A DNA stretch of 37,082 bases from NCBI GenBank assembly GCA_046296655.1, contig JBKBLE010000023.1, positions 1 through 37,082 on the forward strand, written 5' to 3'. This document shows, in pieces, positions 15,557 through 23,723 of the stretch (positions within the stretch are counted from its first letter, which is position 1; each line of letters opens with the position of its first letter). The position numbers were made by a program, and so were the translations under genes. Under the pieces are notes generated by a model. It saw nothing but the letters and a program-made list of their open reading frames with translations. It made no database searches and was not told the origin of the DNA. This DNA comes from Cloacibacterium sp046296655. GTDB taxonomy: Bacteria > Bacteroidota > Bacteroidia > Flavobacteriales > Weeksellaceae.

Positions 15557-15583
15557 TGTATTAAAATATTAAATATTGTTAAT

Positions 15584-18436
15584 ATGAATGTAAAATTAAA
15601 AGTTTTAACAGCGGGAGCTCTTTTCTTTTTAGGAGCTGAAGCTGTTATGGCGCAAAAAGCTAAAAAAGATTCTTCAGAGACCAAGCAGATTGAAGAGGTG
15701 GTTATTCAAGGTTATAGAACAGTTACTAAAAAAACCGCTGTTACTTCTACAGTGTCTATTACAAGTGAAACCATCGAAAACAGACCAAATGCGAATGTAA
15801 TGAATATTGTACAAGGGCAGTTAGCTGGTGTTAACATAGCCGCAAATTCAGGGCAACCAGGAGCAAAGCCGCAAGTTGTCATTAGAGGTTCAGGAACATT
15901 TGGAGGTAATACAGATCCTCTATATGTAATTGATGGATTTCCTTCAAACAGCGATTCTTTTAGAACTTTAAACCCTAATGATATTGAAAGTATGCAAGTT
16001 TTAAAAGATGCAGTTTCAATTTCTGAATATGGTAATAGAGGCTCTAACGGAGTTGTAGTTATTAAAACGAGACAAGGTAGATATGGAGCAGGAAGATTAA
16101 ATTTTAATTATTCTAATCAACTGGGTGTTTCTTTACCACAAACCAATAGATATAATTATGTTAATTCTAGAGAAATGCTAACTCTTGAAAAAAGAAAAGG
16201 GGTAGGAAGGGGAAATACACTAACCCAAGCTCAAATTGATAATTATAATATCGATACAGATTGGACTAAATACTTTTTTAGACCTTCATTGCTTAATAGT
16301 CATACTCTAGGAATTGAAACTGGTAGCCAAAATTTTAATTCATATACTTCTATTGGTTATTTAAATCAAGATGGTATTCTTAGAACAACAGGTTTGCAAA
16401 GATTCAATGTGAGAACAAATATTAATGGAAAATCTAACGATAATAGATTTAAATATTATGTTGGTTTTGCTGCAGGTTTTTCTAAAAATAATGAAGCAAC
16501 AAGTTTAGGAACAGGAGGGGTAAACCGTAACTACATTTTGGGAGCCACTTTGGGAGCGCCATATTTGTCTCCAAATGAATATCAAAATTCAAGACAGCTA
16601 TTCTCATTATACCAAAGTAATGGTACATTATTGTACACACCACTTATGCTAATAGACAAATTGCAACAATTCGAGTTTTTAAATGATGAAACAAGAATAG
16701 ATGTTACTTCAGAGGTTTCTTATAAATTGTTTACTGACTTAACTGCTAAAATTAGAACAAACGCACAAGTTTTAAATAATAGATGGCAACAGTCAGAATA
16801 TCCGAACTCTTTTAATGCTTTGCTTTTCCAAGCTTCAGGACAAGAGTTTACAGGATTTGAAGATATAGATAATAGAAGAGAATTTACATTGAACAATTTG
16901 TTAGGGTTAGATTATAGCAAATCTCTAGGCTTGCATACTATTAATTTATCTGGAAACCTAGAATATAATTTTGCTAACCTACAAGCAAATAATATGAGAC
17001 AAAGAGGTCTCAATCCTAAGACATATGTTCCAGGTGCAGGTTCTGGTTATGTAGGCGATCTTTCTACTAATGACTTTTATGTACCAACAATTAGTGCTAA
17101 TCAATTAAGATATAATCTAGTTTCTTATTTTGGTTCATTAGATTATGATTTTAACAAGAAATATGGTGTTGTAGGTACTATCAGAAGAGATGGAACCAGT
17201 AGATTTATTGATAAGTATCAATGGGGTACTTTCTGGTCTGTAGGTGCAAGATGGAACTTAAGTGAAGAAGAGTTTATAAAAAATATAAATTTTATTAATA
17301 ATTTAAAGCTTAGAGGTTCTTATGGTAAAGTGGGTAACCAAAGAATTATAGATGGTACAGTTTTCGCTGGGATTAATCCGCCAGCTTTTGCGGATATATA
17401 CTCTATTCCAACTGCAGCAGCTAGCTCATACAATGGAGGACAATTTTACGGAATAAGTTTTGGAGATCCAGAACTTAGATGGGAAACCACTAATACTTTG
17501 AGTGCAGGATTAGATTTTGAATTCTTTAAAAGAAGAGTTAGAGGTGCTTTCGATTATTATAATAGAGAAACAGTAGATTTGTTTATGTCAGATCCTACAT
17601 CCCCTGTTTTAGGAACTACTTCAATTGTTAAAAATACACAAGCAACTATTACAAACAAAGGTTTTGAATTAGATTTTGCTGTAGATGTGATTAAAAATTC
17701 AAGTATGACCTTTACTTTAAGAGGTAACGGATCTATTAATAATCAAATTTTTGATAATTATCCTTTAGGATTTTTAGATGCTGGTAGTAACCCAACCACT
17801 AGATCTCAAAATGGTAGTAGACCATTCCTTGCCTATGTTTATAAATATTTAGGTGTGAATAGTTCTAATGGTAATTTATTATTTGAAGATATTAATGGTA
17901 ATCCTACAGAAACACCTACAAATGCGGATAGAAGACTAGTAGATTACAATAGATTTCCTAAATATCAAGGTGGTTTCGGATTTAATTTTGAATACAAAGG
18001 ATTTTTTGCAAGTACTACATTTACTTATGTAGCAGGAGTAAAAAGATTTCAATGGGATTTAGATGATGCTTATGATGTAACAAATCTAGGAGTATTTAAA
18101 GTTTCTGCAGACTTATTAGATGCATGGTCTCCTACCAATACTGATGGAACTCTACCTTCTCTCTTTGCTAGTAACTATGCAGCTCAGGCGAATTCTGATA
18201 GATTCTTAACTGATGCTTCATATCTTAGATTAAGAAATGCCCAAATTGGTTATAATGTTTCTAAGAGTTTATTAAATGGCACTTTTATTAAAGATATGTC
18301 TATTACATTCCAAGCCGAAAACTTATACACTTGGACTAAATGGAGAGGTTTTGATCCAGAAAGTAGTAGAGGTGGAGACTCAGCACAATATCCTACACCT
18401 AGAACGTTTACTTTAGGTTTTAATGTTAAATTTTAA
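15584..18436 (+). CDS. SusC/RagA-family TonB-linked outer-membrane transporter
   Basis: TonB-dependent outer-membrane channel of 950 residues that works with a SusD-like lipoprotein lid. A signal peptide (residues 1-23, cut after AVMA before QKAKK) is followed directly by a TonB-box-like segment EEVVIQGY. A plug domain follows: NVMNIVQGQLAGVNI, VVIRGSGTFGGNTDPLYVIDG and the SusC signature DIESMQVLKDAVSISEYGNRG. A long 22-strand barrel then ends in GFNVKF with the C-terminal Phe used for barrel insertion. The CarboxypepD_reg-like domain that most SusC proteins carry before the plug is missing. The start at ATG 15584 fits the promoter; a TTG 30 bp upstream is also open. The substrate (oligosaccharide or peptide) cannot be inferred: no hydrolase, sensor or sigma/anti-sigma pair is adjacent. 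Confidence 0.95.
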   Translation: MNVKLKVLTAGALFFLGAEAVMAQKAKKDSSETKQIEEVVIQGYRTVTKKTAVTSTVSITSETIENRPNANVMNIVQGQLAGVNIAANSGQPGAKPQVVIRGSGTFGGNTDPLYVIDGFPSNSDSFRTLNPNDIESMQVLKDAVSISEYGNRGSNGVVVIKTRQGRYGAGRLNFNYSNQLGVSLPQTNRYNYVNSREMLTLEKRKGVGRGNTLTQAQIDNYNIDTDWTKYFFRPSLLNSHTLGIETGSQNFNSYTSIGYLNQDGILRTTGLQRFNVRTNINGKSNDNRFKYYVGFAAGFSKNNEATSLGTGGVNRNYILGATLGAPYLSPNEYQNSRQLFSLYQSNGTLLYTPLMLIDKLQQFEFLNDETRIDVTSEVSYKLFTDLTAKIRTNAQVLNNRWQQSEYPNSFNALLFQASGQEFTGFEDIDNRREFTLNNLLGLDYSKSLGLHTINLSGNLEYNFANLQANNMRQRGLNPKTYVPGAGSGYVGDLSTNDFYVPTISANQLRYNLVSYFGSLDYDFNKKYGVVGTIRRDGTSRFIDKYQWGTFWSVGARWNLSEEEFIKNINFINNLKLRGSYGKVGNQRIIDGTVFAGINPPAFADIYSIPTAAASSYNGGQFYGISFGDPELRWETTNTLSAGLDFEFFKRRVRGAFDYYNRETVDLFMSDPTSPVLGTTSIVKNTQATITNKGFELDFAVDVIKNSSMTFTLRGNGSINNQIFDNYPLGFLDAGSNPTTRSQNGSRPFLAYVYKYLGVNSSNGNLLFEDINGNPTETPTNADRRLVDYNRFPKYQGGFGFNFEYKGFFASTTFTYVAGVKRFQWDLDDAYDVTNLGVFKVSADLLDAWSPTNTDGTLPSLFASNYAAQANSDRFLTDASYLRLRNAQIGYNVSKSLLNGTFIKDMSITFQAENLYTWTKWRGFDPESSRGGDSAQYPTPRTFTLGFNVKF

Positions 18437-18447
18437 TTAATTAAAAA

Positions 18448-20016
18448 ATGAAAAAATTAATAAATTCAGTTGTTTTAGCGAGTACTATTTTATTTGTATC
18501 TTGCGGAAATGATGTTTTAGAACCATATACGCCTGGTTCCCTAACTGAAGAAGTTGCTCTTACCACAAGTGATGATGTAAATAGATTACTAAACTTTTCT
18601 TACAACCAACTAACAAATAGAACAGAGGCTGTTTTTGCTTCAGTTTTTACAGATGAAGTAGGAATTGGGTATGCTAATGGAGGGCAAGGTTTAAATTCAG
18701 AATGGGTGTTTTTTATGAATACCGCTCAGCCTGCTCCTGTTACGCTTTGGAATATGAACTATTTTGCATTGGCAAGACTAAATAGAGTTATAAAATATGC
18801 AGACGAAATTAAACCTCTTAACGCAAATGATGCTGTTAGACTTAAAAACATGAAAGCAGAAGCACTAGTATTGAGAGCATATTGTCACTTACGAATTTTA
18901 TCTTACTTTTCTCCAAACCCTAAAGATAATAATGCTTTAGCTGGTATTCTTGCAAATAAAATATTTTTACCTCAAGAAAAGCAAAACCCTAGAGCTAAAA
19001 ATGCAGAGTTTTATGCTTTAATTCACCAAGATTTAGATGCTGCAATTGCTACATTTACAGCTAATAACACAGTATTTAATCCTGTATATGCAAATATTAA
19101 TTTTGCAAGAGGCTTAAAAGCAAGAGCGTATATGTTCAAAGGCGACTATACAAATGCTGAAAAATGGGCAGACGAAGTAATTACTAAATCTGGGCTTACT
19201 CTTGCAAATCCAGCGCAATATAGACAAATGTTTTTCTCTGATAATCAGCCAGCTAATGTAGAGGTTATTTTTAAATTTAAAAGAACAAATAATCAAAATT
19301 CACAAGGATCTAACCTTCATAATGGTTGGTGTTCAGTTGCGCCAACTTATGCTGGCTCTCCATTTTATGAAATAGGAAGATCATTACATAATTTATTCAA
19401 TCCTACCAATATTACTGCGGCCAATATATCTACTCAGATTAGAGATGTGAGAGCATCTGTTTTAATAGCACCAACATCTTTAATTGACCCAAATTATGCA
19501 ACTTCTTCTGATTATAGAAAAACTGATGTATTAGTAATAAACAAACATGGAGGAACAGTTTCTGGAGCATCTACTGCTGCGTCTACCGCAACTAATGCAT
19601 TTAATAATGATCTTAAAGTTATGAGATTGTCTGAAATGTATTTGATTAAAGCAGAGGCAAGAGCAGAAGCGAGTGATTTCCCAGGTGTTGTAACTGCGCT
19701 TAAATTTATTACAGATGCAAGAGGTGCAGCTGCGCCGACACTTCCTACAAGTAAAGCTGAAGCATTTGCACAAATTCTTACTGAAAGAAGAAAAGAATTA
19801 GCTTTTGAAGGATTTAGATATTTAGATCTAAAAAGACTTGGTGCTATTGCGGGTGTATCAGTAGATAGAGATCCAGCTGATTATAGTTCTAGTTCAGCGA
19901 ATTTCCCTGGAGCTAATCCTTCAAATCTTCCTATAAATAGTTATAAATGGACTTTACCTATTCCACAAGATGAACTTAACGTAAATCCGAATATTCAACA
20001 AAACCCTGGTTACTAA
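18448..20016 (+). CDS. SusD/RagB-family outer-membrane lipoprotein
   Basis: Surface lipoprotein of 522 residues that captures ligand and closes over the SusC channel. A lipoprotein signal peptide ends in FVSC with Cys19 as the lipidated residue. Family features are the TPR-like helices (LKNMKAEALVLRAYCHLRIL), the C-terminal RRKELAFEGFRYLDLKRLG block and the terminal PIPQDELNVNPNIQQNPGY. It starts 11 bp after the susC stop, so they are co-transcribed. The pair ends at a terminator 25 bp downstream. The ligand is unknown; adjacency to translation genes rather than to a degradation locus suggests a general nutrient role (inference). Confidence 0.94.
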   Translation: MKKLINSVVLASTILFVSCGNDVLEPYTPGSLTEEVALTTSDDVNRLLNFSYNQLTNRTEAVFASVFTDEVGIGYANGGQGLNSEWVFFMNTAQPAPVTLWNMNYFALARLNRVIKYADEIKPLNANDAVRLKNMKAEALVLRAYCHLRILSYFSPNPKDNNALAGILANKIFLPQEKQNPRAKNAEFYALIHQDLDAAIATFTANNTVFNPVYANINFARGLKARAYMFKGDYTNAEKWADEVITKSGLTLANPAQYRQMFFSDNQPANVEVIFKFKRTNNQNSQGSNLHNGWCSVAPTYAGSPFYEIGRSLHNLFNPTNITAANISTQIRDVRASVLIAPTSLIDPNYATSSDYRKTDVLVINKHGGTVSGASTAASTATNAFNNDLKVMRLSEMYLIKAEARAEASDFPGVVTALKFITDARGAAAPTLPTSKAEAFAQILTERRKELAFEGFRYLDLKRLGAIAGVSVDRDPADYSSSSANFPGANPSNLPINSYKWTLPIPQDELNVNPNIQQNPGY

Positions 20017-20040
20017 TTAAACCTAGTATACCATAAACAT

Positions 20041-20066
20041 AACCCTCCGAAATCGGAGGGTTTTTT
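20041..20066 (+). terminator. Intrinsic terminator after susD
   Basis: AACCCTCCGA and TCGGAGGGTT (20041-20050 and 20053-20062) form a GC-rich stem, effectively CCCTCC/GGAGGG with a 6-nt loop. Six T follow (20061-20066). Confidence 0.9.
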
Positions 20067-20083
20067 ATTTCCATTAATTCTCT

Positions 20084-20091
20084 TACTTTTG
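20084..20091 (+). promoter_or_regulatory. -7 element of the Porin_10 gene (TACTTTTG)
   Basis: Exact TAnnTTTG match, 18 bp after the susD terminator. The expected -33 position falls in the terminator T-run and has no clear TTTG. The predicted start near 20098 places a structured leader of about 90 nt before the gene. Confidence 0.5.
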
Positions 20092-20108
20092 TACTTCAAA
20101 ATATTAAA

Positions 20109-20157
20109 ATGAAACACCCTTGTTATTTTTTTAAATAACTGCATGATTATGGGTGTT
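20109..20157 (+). promoter_or_regulatory. Structured leader with a 9-codon ORF upstream of the Porin_10 gene
   Basis: Nested inverted repeats: AACACCC (20113-20119) pairs with GGGTGTT (20151-20157), and inside it GTTATTT (20122-20128) pairs with AAATAAC (20133-20139) around a TTTT loop. An ATG at 20109 opens a nine-codon ORF, MKHPCYFFK, whose TAA (20136-20138) sits in the 3' arm of the inner stem. A translating ribosome would therefore melt both stems. No known riboswitch class is recognised. Confidence 0.4.
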
Positions 20158-20188
20158 CTCACCATTAAAAATTAATAAATATAAACAG

Positions 20189-22108
20189 ATGAAATACATC
20201 TTATTCATCATATTTTTTGCAGTACATTTTTTAGGCGCTCAAATTGTTAATAAAACCGATGGAAATGTTCCTTCGGATACATTAATAATAGATAAAGGTG
20301 GTAAAGATTCTTTGAAAATCTTTAAGCCAACCATAAATGACTATCAGTATTATACTCAGTTTTCTGAAAAGAAAATTTTTGATACTGTTTTTACAATAGA
20401 TAAATCTTATCAATTTACACAATACAATAACCAAGACAATTTTGGGAAAATCCAATTTGCCAACATCGGTTCTGGATTTCAAGATTTAATGTTTCGTGTC
20501 AATAAAGAACAAAACTTAGCATTATTACCTACTCGAAAATCACATTTTATTTTAGGAATTGATGATGTTAAATATTATGACGTAAAAACGCCCACTACAT
20601 CGTTCGTTTACCATAACGCGATGAAACAAGGAGCAGCCTTGAAAACTACTTATACTCAAAATGTAGGAAAAAATTTCAACGTAGCAGTAGAATATATGGG
20701 ATTGCGTTCTCAAGGTGTTTACCAAAGAGAATTGGCGTCGTCTAATAATTTCATCTTGTCTTCTCGTTTTAATTCTAAAAATAATCGTTATCGATTTTTC
20801 ACACATTACATTCACCAAAATGTAAACAACGAAGAAAATGGAGGAATAGAAGATTTAAGTCTGTTCTTGGGAGATGACACTCGTTTTAATAATAGACAAA
20901 ATCTTGCGGTAAATCTTACCTCTACAGATTCTAGATTTTCATACAGAAGATATTATTTCTCTCAGGAATTTCAGTTTGTAAATTCAGAGAAATATCCTTT
21001 TAAAGTGAGACATACTATTTTCCATCAAGCCAATAAATATTGGTATAAACAACAAGGTTCTGAGTCGTTTTATAATTCAGATGTTGTAGAAGATTTTGGA
21101 ACGTCTGCTTACAAATTTTCTAAAAATTTGAGCAATACATTTACTTTGCTTTTTGATAAACCTACTTTCAAATTAGAAGCAGGAGTTCGTCACCAAATGA
21201 TTAATTTAGGAACGGACAAAGAACTTCCAGCCATTGTTGGTGTCAATATTCCTTTAGACAATAAAGAAAACAGATTTGGAGCAGTAGGGAATTTAGAAAT
21301 CAAATTATGGGACAAGGTAGATTTAAAATCTAATCTGGAATATTCTAACGGAAGTACTTTTGGCAACTTCCTTCGTTCAGAAAACAACTTGAAATTAGAA
21401 CCGATTAAAGATTATATTTTGGATGCTCATGTAAATTTACAAACCTCTAAACCAAGTTTCAACTATTTAATCAATCCATCTTTTTACCAAAATTTCAATT
21501 ATAATTTCTTAGACGCTAAAAACGAAAGCACTTTAGAAATCGGAGGTAAAGTCAATCTAAAGTGGTTCCAAAGTTCAGTTTTTGCCAATTATTTTAGAAT
21601 AGAAAATTATACCTATATCGGTGCTGATTATCAGCCTAAGCAAAGCGAGTCATCACTCAATATTTCTCAAATCGGTGGCGAAGCTACTTTTTCTTATTGG
21701 AAACTTAATTTCAACACCAAATTGCTCTTCCAATCGGCTTTGTCTGAGAAGAATCTTTACCCAATGCCAAGTTTTATAGGTAGATTAAATGCGTATTATC
21801 AGGCAAAAGCGTTCAAAGATGCTGCAGAAATTCAAACTGGAATAAAAGTGTATTATTTCTCGAAATTTAATTCTAGAGAATATTTCCCAGTACTCAATGA
21901 ATTTGCAGTTTCTGCAAATGCCGCTTCTATTGGTGGTCAACCAATTGCAGATGCTTATTTTAACATGAAGGTAAAAAGAATGCTTATTTATGCAGAAGCG
22001 CAGCATGTAAATACTACTTTTATGAAAAACAAATCATTCGCTGCTCCCAATTATCCTATTTATGATTTTCGATTGAATTTAGGAATTGTTTGGTATTTAT
22101 TTCACTAA
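20189..22108 (+). CDS. Putative outer-membrane beta-barrel protein, Porin_10 (PF14121)-like
   Basis: Predicted outer-membrane barrel of 639 residues. ATG at 20189 starts a clean signal peptide (MKYILFIIFFAVHFLGAQ, cut near the Ala-Gln). The mature start has a variable Asp/Lys-rich stretch, then the pattern typical of flavobacterial putative porins: QYNNQDNFGKIQFANIGSGFQDL, VKYYDVKTPTTSFVYHNAMKQGA, EYMGLRSQGVYQREL and HYIHQNVNNEENGGIEDLSLFL. Alternating hydrophobic/aromatic strands continue to the end (RLNLGIVWYLFH). Function and cargo are unknown. The gene follows a structured leader and is 9 bp upstream of bshC, so the two may share a transcript. Confidence 0.85.
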   Translation: MKYILFIIFFAVHFLGAQIVNKTDGNVPSDTLIIDKGGKDSLKIFKPTINDYQYYTQFSEKKIFDTVFTIDKSYQFTQYNNQDNFGKIQFANIGSGFQDLMFRVNKEQNLALLPTRKSHFILGIDDVKYYDVKTPTTSFVYHNAMKQGAALKTTYTQNVGKNFNVAVEYMGLRSQGVYQRELASSNNFILSSRFNSKNNRYRFFTHYIHQNVNNEENGGIEDLSLFLGDDTRFNNRQNLAVNLTSTDSRFSYRRYYFSQEFQFVNSEKYPFKVRHTIFHQANKYWYKQQGSESFYNSDVVEDFGTSAYKFSKNLSNTFTLLFDKPTFKLEAGVRHQMINLGTDKELPAIVGVNIPLDNKENRFGAVGNLEIKLWDKVDLKSNLEYSNGSTFGNFLRSENNLKLEPIKDYILDAHVNLQTSKPSFNYLINPSFYQNFNYNFLDAKNESTLEIGGKVNLKWFQSSVFANYFRIENYTYIGADYQPKQSESSLNISQIGGEATFSYWKLNFNTKLLFQSALSEKNLYPMPSFIGRLNAYYQAKAFKDAAEIQTGIKVYYFSKFNSREYFPVLNEFAVSANAASIGGQPIADAYFNMKVKRMLIYAEAQHVNTTFMKNKSFAAPNYPIYDFRLNLGIVWYLFH

Positions 22109-22117
22109 ATTTGCTTC

Positions 22118-23686
22118 ATGCAGAAGTTTAAATTTCCGTTTCAAGATTTAGAAACCATCCCGAAATTAATCAAGGACTTTCTTCAACAAGAAATTCCGCT
22201 GTTTTCTGCATATCAGTTTACCTTAGAAAACGCACTATTACAAGCAGAAAAAAAAGCACATAACTATACACCAGAGCAAAGAAAAATCTTGGTAGAAGTT
22301 CTTAGAGCGCAACATCAGCATTTAGATTTAAGTGCTAAGCAATCTCAGCATTTAGATTTGCTCTTGTCCGAAAATACTTTTACTGTTACCACAGGTCATC
22401 AACTGAATTTATTTTCTGGGCCAGTATTTTTTGTCTACAAAATTTTACAAACCATCAAAACGGCCGATTTTTTAACTCAAAATACCGATAAAAATTTTGT
22501 TCCTATCTTTTGGTTAGCTACAGAAGACCACGATTTTGAGGAGATTAATCATTTCAAAACGGCAAATGGATTTTATCAAATCAAAGGAAATTCTGGTGGT
22601 GCAGTTGGCAGAATTATTATAGAAGACAATAGTTTTTTAGAAGAATTCGAAAAAGAGTTTAAAGATGATGTTTTCGGAACACAGCTTATTCTTCTTGCCA
22701 AAAAAGCTTATCAAAAAGGAAGAACTTTTACCGAAGCTACTCAGATTTTGGTTCAAGAAATTTTTGCAGAATTTGGACTTTTAATGATAGATGGCGACGA
22801 TGTTTTGCTCAAAAATCAAATGCAAAATATCTTCAAAGAAGAATTGGTGAACCAAACGACATATCAATTTTCTCAAGAAAATGTAAAATTCCTAACCGAG
22901 AAATACGGAAAAGTACAAGTAAACCCTCGAGAAATTAACCTTTTCTACTTGTCTGATACCAGAAATAGAATAGAATTCGATGGAGAACAATTTCAGATTG
23001 TAGATAAAAATCTCACCTTTACTTTAGAAGAATTGGCAGAAGATTGGTCTAAAATTTCACCTTATGCTTTGCTGAGACCAGTTTTTCAAGAAAAAGTTTT
23101 GCCCAATATTGCATACATTGGTGGGAATACAGAAATCATGTATTGGTTAGAAATGCCAAAGGTTTTTGAAAAATTTGGGGTAGAATTTCCACTTTTGGTT
23201 CCCAGAAACTCTATGTTGTTCCTTAGAAAGAAAACTTTAGATAAAATAGAAAAATCTGGAGTAGCCTTACAAGACTTTTTAGGAGATTTTCAGAAATTCT
23301 TAAATCAAAAATTGCTTAAAGAATCAGAACTGAATGCTGATTTAGAAAGCCGAGAGCAATTACTAAAAGAAAATTTTGAAATTTTAAAAAATAAAGCTTC
23401 ACTTACTGCCGTTACCTTTAGGAATATGGTAGAAGCAGAAGAAACGAGACAATTGAAGTCTTTTCAGAAATTTAAGAAAAGATTGTTACGTGCAGAAAAA
23501 ATTCTTCACGCAGATAAAATAGATTATCTTCAGCGTTTGTATTCAGAAATTCACCCTGCTAATAATTGGCAAGAAAGAAGCCTCAATTTCAGTGTCTTTT
23601 TCGCAGAAAATGGCGAAAAATGGCTCGAAAATTGTTACCAAGAAATGGAGGTTTTAAATTCTGTCTTAATTGTTAGCGAATTTTAG
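22118..23686 (+). CDS. bshC: Putative cysteine ligase BshC (bacillithiol biosynthesis)
   Basis: Last enzyme of bacillithiol synthesis in the usual scheme, adding cysteine to GlcN-malate. At 522 residues it is close to family length. Characteristic segments are TVTTGHQLNLFSGPVFFVYKI (about residues 88-108, HxxH-less nucleotide-like site), VPIFWLATEDHDFEEI (about 128-143), the LLRPVFQEKVLPNIAYIGGNTEIMYW block and a long coiled coil in the C-terminal third (ESELNADLESREQLLKENFE onward). It indicates a bacillithiol-using organism, as many Flavobacteriia are. bshA and bshB are not in the window. A TAAATTTG box overlaps the upstream stop codon but lies only four bases from the ATG. Confidence 0.94.
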   Translation: MQKFKFPFQDLETIPKLIKDFLQQEIPLFSAYQFTLENALLQAEKKAHNYTPEQRKILVEVLRAQHQHLDLSAKQSQHLDLLLSENTFTVTTGHQLNLFSGPVFFVYKILQTIKTADFLTQNTDKNFVPIFWLATEDHDFEEINHFKTANGFYQIKGNSGGAVGRIIIEDNSFLEEFEKEFKDDVFGTQLILLAKKAYQKGRTFTEATQILVQEIFAEFGLLMIDGDDVLLKNQMQNIFKEELVNQTTYQFSQENVKFLTEKYGKVQVNPREINLFYLSDTRNRIEFDGEQFQIVDKNLTFTLEELAEDWSKISPYALLRPVFQEKVLPNIAYIGGNTEIMYWLEMPKVFEKFGVEFPLLVPRNSMLFLRKKTLDKIEKSGVALQDFLGDFQKFLNQKLLKESELNADLESREQLLKENFEILKNKASLTAVTFRNMVEAEETRQLKSFQKFKKRLLRAEKILHADKIDYLQRLYSEIHPANNWQERSLNFSVFFAENGEKWLENCYQEMEVLNSVLIVSEF

Positions 23687-23723
23687 CCCGAAAAACATTA
23701 ATTTTGCATTTTAAATAACAAGG

